Shown here in pieces: positions 61,811 through 64,000 of a DNA stretch of 64,000 nucleotides; position 1 is the stretch's first letter; the number at the start of each line of letters is the position of its first letter. A model generated the notes under the pieces. That model searched no databases. It was not told the origin of the DNA and saw only the letters and a program-made list of their open reading frames with translations. The position numbers were made by a program, and so were the translations under genes. The DNA is taken from the NCBI RefSeq assembly GCF_023161665.1, contig NZ_JALNTW010000001.1, positions 3,454-67,453 of the forward strand, given 5' to 3'. The stretch is from Shewanella sp. 1CM18E (GTDB taxonomy: Bacteria; Pseudomonadota; Gammaproteobacteria; Enterobacterales; Shewanellaceae).

Positions 61811-62907
61811 TATACTTCCTCCCTCGGTGTCGATTTTTCTACACCTAGGCTTTCACGTTGGTAACTTCCGTCTTGTACGTGTTGACACCACTCTTGGTTA
61901 GTTAAATACCACTCAATTGTCTTTTTAAGGCCTGATTCAAACGTTTCCAATGGCGTCCAATCAAGCTCACGCTGCATTTTGCTAGAATCAATAGCATAGC
62001 GTCTGTCGTGGCCTGGTCTATCAGTTACATAAGTAATTTGTTCTTTGTACTGAGTTTCTTTTGGTACTAAAGAATCCAAAATAGAACAAATGGTTTGAAC
62101 GACTTCTAAGTTCTGCTTTTCGTTATGACCACCAATGTTGTAGGTTGCACCTACAACACCTTCTGTAACGACTTTATAAAGTGCTCTAGCGTGATCTTCA
62201 ACATATAGCCAATCCCGAATCTGGTCGCCTTTACCATAAATAGGTAATTGCTTTCCTTCTAATGCATTTAAAATCACCAGTGGGATCAGCTTTTCAGGGA
62301 AGTGGTATGGTCCATAATTATTAGAACAGTTTGTTACTATCGTCGGTAAGCCATAGGTTCTTAACCAAGCGCGAACAAGGTGGTCTGAACTAGCCTTAGA
62401 AGCAGAGTATGGGCTTGATGGTTCATAGGATGTCGTTTCTGTAAATAATGGTAATTCTTCTACACTTTCGACTTCATCAGGGTGCGGTAAATCGCCATAA
62501 ACTTCATCGGTTGATATGTGATGGAAACGAAATTCTTGCTTAGCATCTACAGATAATGTGTTCCAATACGACCTTGTCGCTTCAAGAAGCGTATAGGTGC
62601 CGACGATATTTGTTTGGATGAAATCGGCAGGGCCAGTGATTGAGCGATCAACGTGTGACTCTGCAGCTAAATGCATAACGGCATCAGGCTTGCATTGTGC
62701 GAAAACTCGGTCTAATTCGGCGCGGTCACAAATATCAACTTGTTCGAACACATACCGTTCATTTGGCTCGATGCTTGCTAAGGATTCTAGGTTACCAGCG
62801 TAAGTTAATTTATCGACATTGATAACACTATCTTGTGTATTATTGATGATATGACGCACGACTGCCGAGCCGATAAATCCTGCTCCACCTGTGACTAAGA
62901 TTTTCAT
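61810..62907 (-). CDS. rmlB: dTDP-glucose 4,6-dehydratase (second copy)
   Basis: This 365-aa SDR enzyme has [13 protein letters not shown] (residues 6-18), [20 protein letters not shown] and [17 protein letters not shown]. It is complete and the first gene of rmlBADC. Compared with the copy at 45514 it has an insertion after STDEVYGD ([14 protein letters not shown]) and a longer C-terminus, typical of the longer RmlB form. Together with rmlA, rmlD and rmlC it supplies dTDP-rhamnose for the O-antigen. Confidence 0.96.
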   Translation of the reverse strand: MKILVTGGAGFIGSAVVRHIINNTQDSVINVDKLTYAGNLESLASIEPNERYVFEQVDICDRAELDRVFAQCKPDAVMHLAAESHVDRSITGPADFIQTNIVGTYTLLEATRSYWNTLSVDAKQEFRFHHISTDEVYGDLPHPDEVESVEELPLFTETTSYEPSSPYSASKASSDHLVRAWLRTYGLPTIVTNCSNNYGPYHFPEKLIPLVILNALEGKQLPIYGKGDQIRDWLYVEDHARALYKVVTEGVVGATYNIGGHNEKQNLEVVQTICSILDSLVPKETQYKEQITYVTDRPGHDRRYAIDSSKMQRELDWTPLETFESGLKKTIEWYLTNQEWCQHVQDGSYQRESLGVEKSTPREEV

Positions 62908-63145
62908 ATTTATGTTTCCAAGATGTATTACTTGTCTAAAAACAAGTTCAATTTAGCATTGTGAATTGAATAATCACACTTTCTAATCCCAGCCTTTATA
63001 ACCAAGCTGAGAACCATTAATCCACTTTATAGACAGCGGATTTTATTTCTAAATAAGCGCTGTCCCTTATGAAGCTTTACAGGCTATTTCTAGTTCCAAT
63101 TACCTAAAAACAGTCCGGATATAAGCAGATCTAGACTCTAAGCTC

Positions 63146-63208
63146 TAGGTTTTAGGTTTTAGGTTTTAGGTTTTAGGTTTTAGGTTTTAGGTTTTAGGTT
63201 TTAGGTTT
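63146..63208 (+). repeat. nine tandem TAGGTTT heptamers overlapping the wzz 3' end
   Basis: Nine exact 7-bp units span 63146..63208. The wzz coding strand reads into the array: the last five codons (LKPKT) and the stop at 63194..63196 are formed by the first two to three units it meets, and the rest lies downstream of the stop. Confidence 0.95.
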
Positions 63209-64000
63209 TAGAGAATCTTTTCTCAAAAAATGCCTTATTAAAACAATCATTACAGCTAACATACCGCCTAACATTGTACCCAGTACACATATTAGCGCTC
63301 TTTTAGGGCCTGCTTTTTCTTCTGGAGCTAATGCAGGATCGATTGTTTTAAATACGTATTCATCACGTACTTCAGCAAACATAATCGTTTTAGCTTGCTC
63401 TTCGATAAGTTTATAAAGAATTGAACGAATGTCAGCTACGTTTGTGAGCGCAATCTGTTTATTTAAAAACTCACTACTTCGAATCGCTTCAGCAACGTCA
63501 CGCTCTTTCATTACTTTATTAATGTCTTGAATTAACCAATCTACCCATTGTTTCGCAACTGATGGTGACAAATGCTCAACAGATATCGTTACCATTCCAG
63601 TATCTTTTGCCGAGTTTACTGAAATAATTTTGCTAAATTCTTTATATGCTTCTTGCATAGAAGGCTCAGCCTTAAATGGTGCTTTAACTTCGCGCACCCA
63701 TACTTTATTTTGGGCGTCATATAATTCAGCATTGTAAGCAAGCATATCAGTAGACATGTCCCACTTCTCCGCAGCCATTAAGTCAGGCAAGATATTATGA
63801 GACTTAATAAAATCACTCGCGAATTGACGTGACTTTATCACCTCAATTGCCATCTGGGTTTTATCAACACCGCCACCTGCACCTAAGTTAATGCCCGCCA
63901 TACTGGCTAACCCACCAAACTGTCCTGCTAATGCGCTTAGTCCACCGCCTTGCTCGTCACTTGCAGGAGCTAATAATGCTTGAGACTTATAGGTATTAGG
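63194..64000 (-). CDS. wzz: Wzz chain-length determinant protein (5' part outside the window)
   Basis: 268 codons are visible and the frame is open to the window edge. The visible part covers most of the periplasmic domain, starting TYKSQALLAPASDEQG (typical just after the first membrane helix), and a C-terminal membrane helix (ALICVLGTMLGGMLAVMIVL) preceded by APEEKAGPKR, the Pro-rich motif region of Wzz. The short cytoplasmic tail ends LKPKT, encoded by the heptamer array. Wzz sets the modal length of O-antigen made by Wzy. It lies upstream of rmlBADC on the same strand, 286 bases before rmlB. Confidence 0.92.
   Translation of the reverse strand, partial: PNTYKSQALLAPASDEQGGGLSALAGQFGGLASMAGINLGAGGGVDKTQMAIEVIKSRQFASDFIKSHNILPDLMAAEKWDMSTDMLAYNAELYDAQNKVWVREVKAPFKAEPSMQEAYKEFSKIISVNSAKDTGMVTISVEHLSPSVAKQWVDWLIQDINKVMKERDVAEAIRSSEFLNKQIALTNVADIRSILYKLIEEQAKTIMFAEVRDEYVFKTIDPALAPEEKAGPKRALICVLGTMLGGMLAVMIVLIRHFLRKDSLKPKT

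Noticed and set aside
63146..63208. Heptamer array considered as a CRISPR array or telomere-like element
   Set aside because: The unit is 7 bp with no spacers and no cas genes nearby. It is a simple tandem repeat.
35818..64000. Insertion sequences, phage genes or attachment sites as evidence of recent transfer
   Set aside because: I found no transposase, integrase or tRNA-flanked direct repeat in this part. The tRNA genes at the window start are not linked to an integrase.

Overview
The window looks like a chromosomal segment of a marine gammaproteobacterium, most probably Shewanella. The phhA-phhB-tyrR / fumarylacetoacetase-maiA block next to galU-galE, a NapF-type ferredoxin and a bactofilin is an arrangement I know from Shewanella. 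The TyrR, ElyC, Mak and CysQ proteins also read as gammaproteobacterial. This assignment comes from recall of gene order, not from a database search.

Layout. 1-0.2 kb: two identical tRNA-Val(TAC) genes in tandem. 0.3-8.3 kb: a small hypothetical protein, an MFS transporter divergent from a LysR regulator, and the aromatic amino acid block (maiA, fumarylacetoacetate hydrolase, tyrR, phhB, phhA) with candidate TyrR boxes before the hydrolase and phhA. 8.8-15.5 kb: galU-galE, NapF-like ferredoxin, bactofilin, a DUF2982 protein, elyC, mak and cysQ. 15.8-21.4 kb: a GH16 and a GH3 glucosidase (probable laminarin use), divergent from a Wzi-family outer-membrane protein. 21.5-25.5 kb: an RmlD-like reductase, ycdX, and a LuxU/LuxO-like phosphorelay pair.

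26-41.7 kb is a large plus-strand exopolysaccharide locus resembling the Vibrio fischeri syp system. It starts with a three-protein partner-switching module (response regulator-PP2C phosphatase, HATPase anti-sigma-type kinase, STAS antagonist with Ser56). It continues with a Wza-like exporter, chain-length protein, polymerase, flippase, GT2, a three-domain glycosyltransferase/sugar-phosphotransferase fusion and a degenerate sugar nucleotidyltransferase fusion. It ends with a glycerol-3-phosphate cytidylyltransferase and a glycerophosphotransferase, which suggests teichoic-acid-like glycerol-phosphate decoration. Each of its four transcription units has a -24/-12 (sigma-54) promoter candidate, and 62-116 bases upstream of each lies a shared CATTTTGC-like element. 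The neighbouring LuxO/SypG-type activator is the obvious candidate controller.

41.8-64 kb is the minus-strand O-antigen region, running towards lower coordinates. A wzz gene cut by the window edge is followed by rmlBADC, then an AT-rich block with wzx, an unknown NDPK-like/nucleotidyltransferase-like protein, a kinase-fold protein, wzy, and rhamnosyl-, GT2- and GT4-type transferases. After that come pglC, pglD, pglE and a PglF/WbpM-type dehydratase (di-N-acetylbacillosamine-type initiating sugar). Further down are a broken rmlA, a second rmlB, ugd, UDP-glucuronate 4-epimerase and a second rmlC, separated by an interspersed repeat family. The window therefore holds two separate Wzx/Wzy-type polysaccharide systems back to back, one regulated as an inducible matrix polysaccharide and one an O-antigen.
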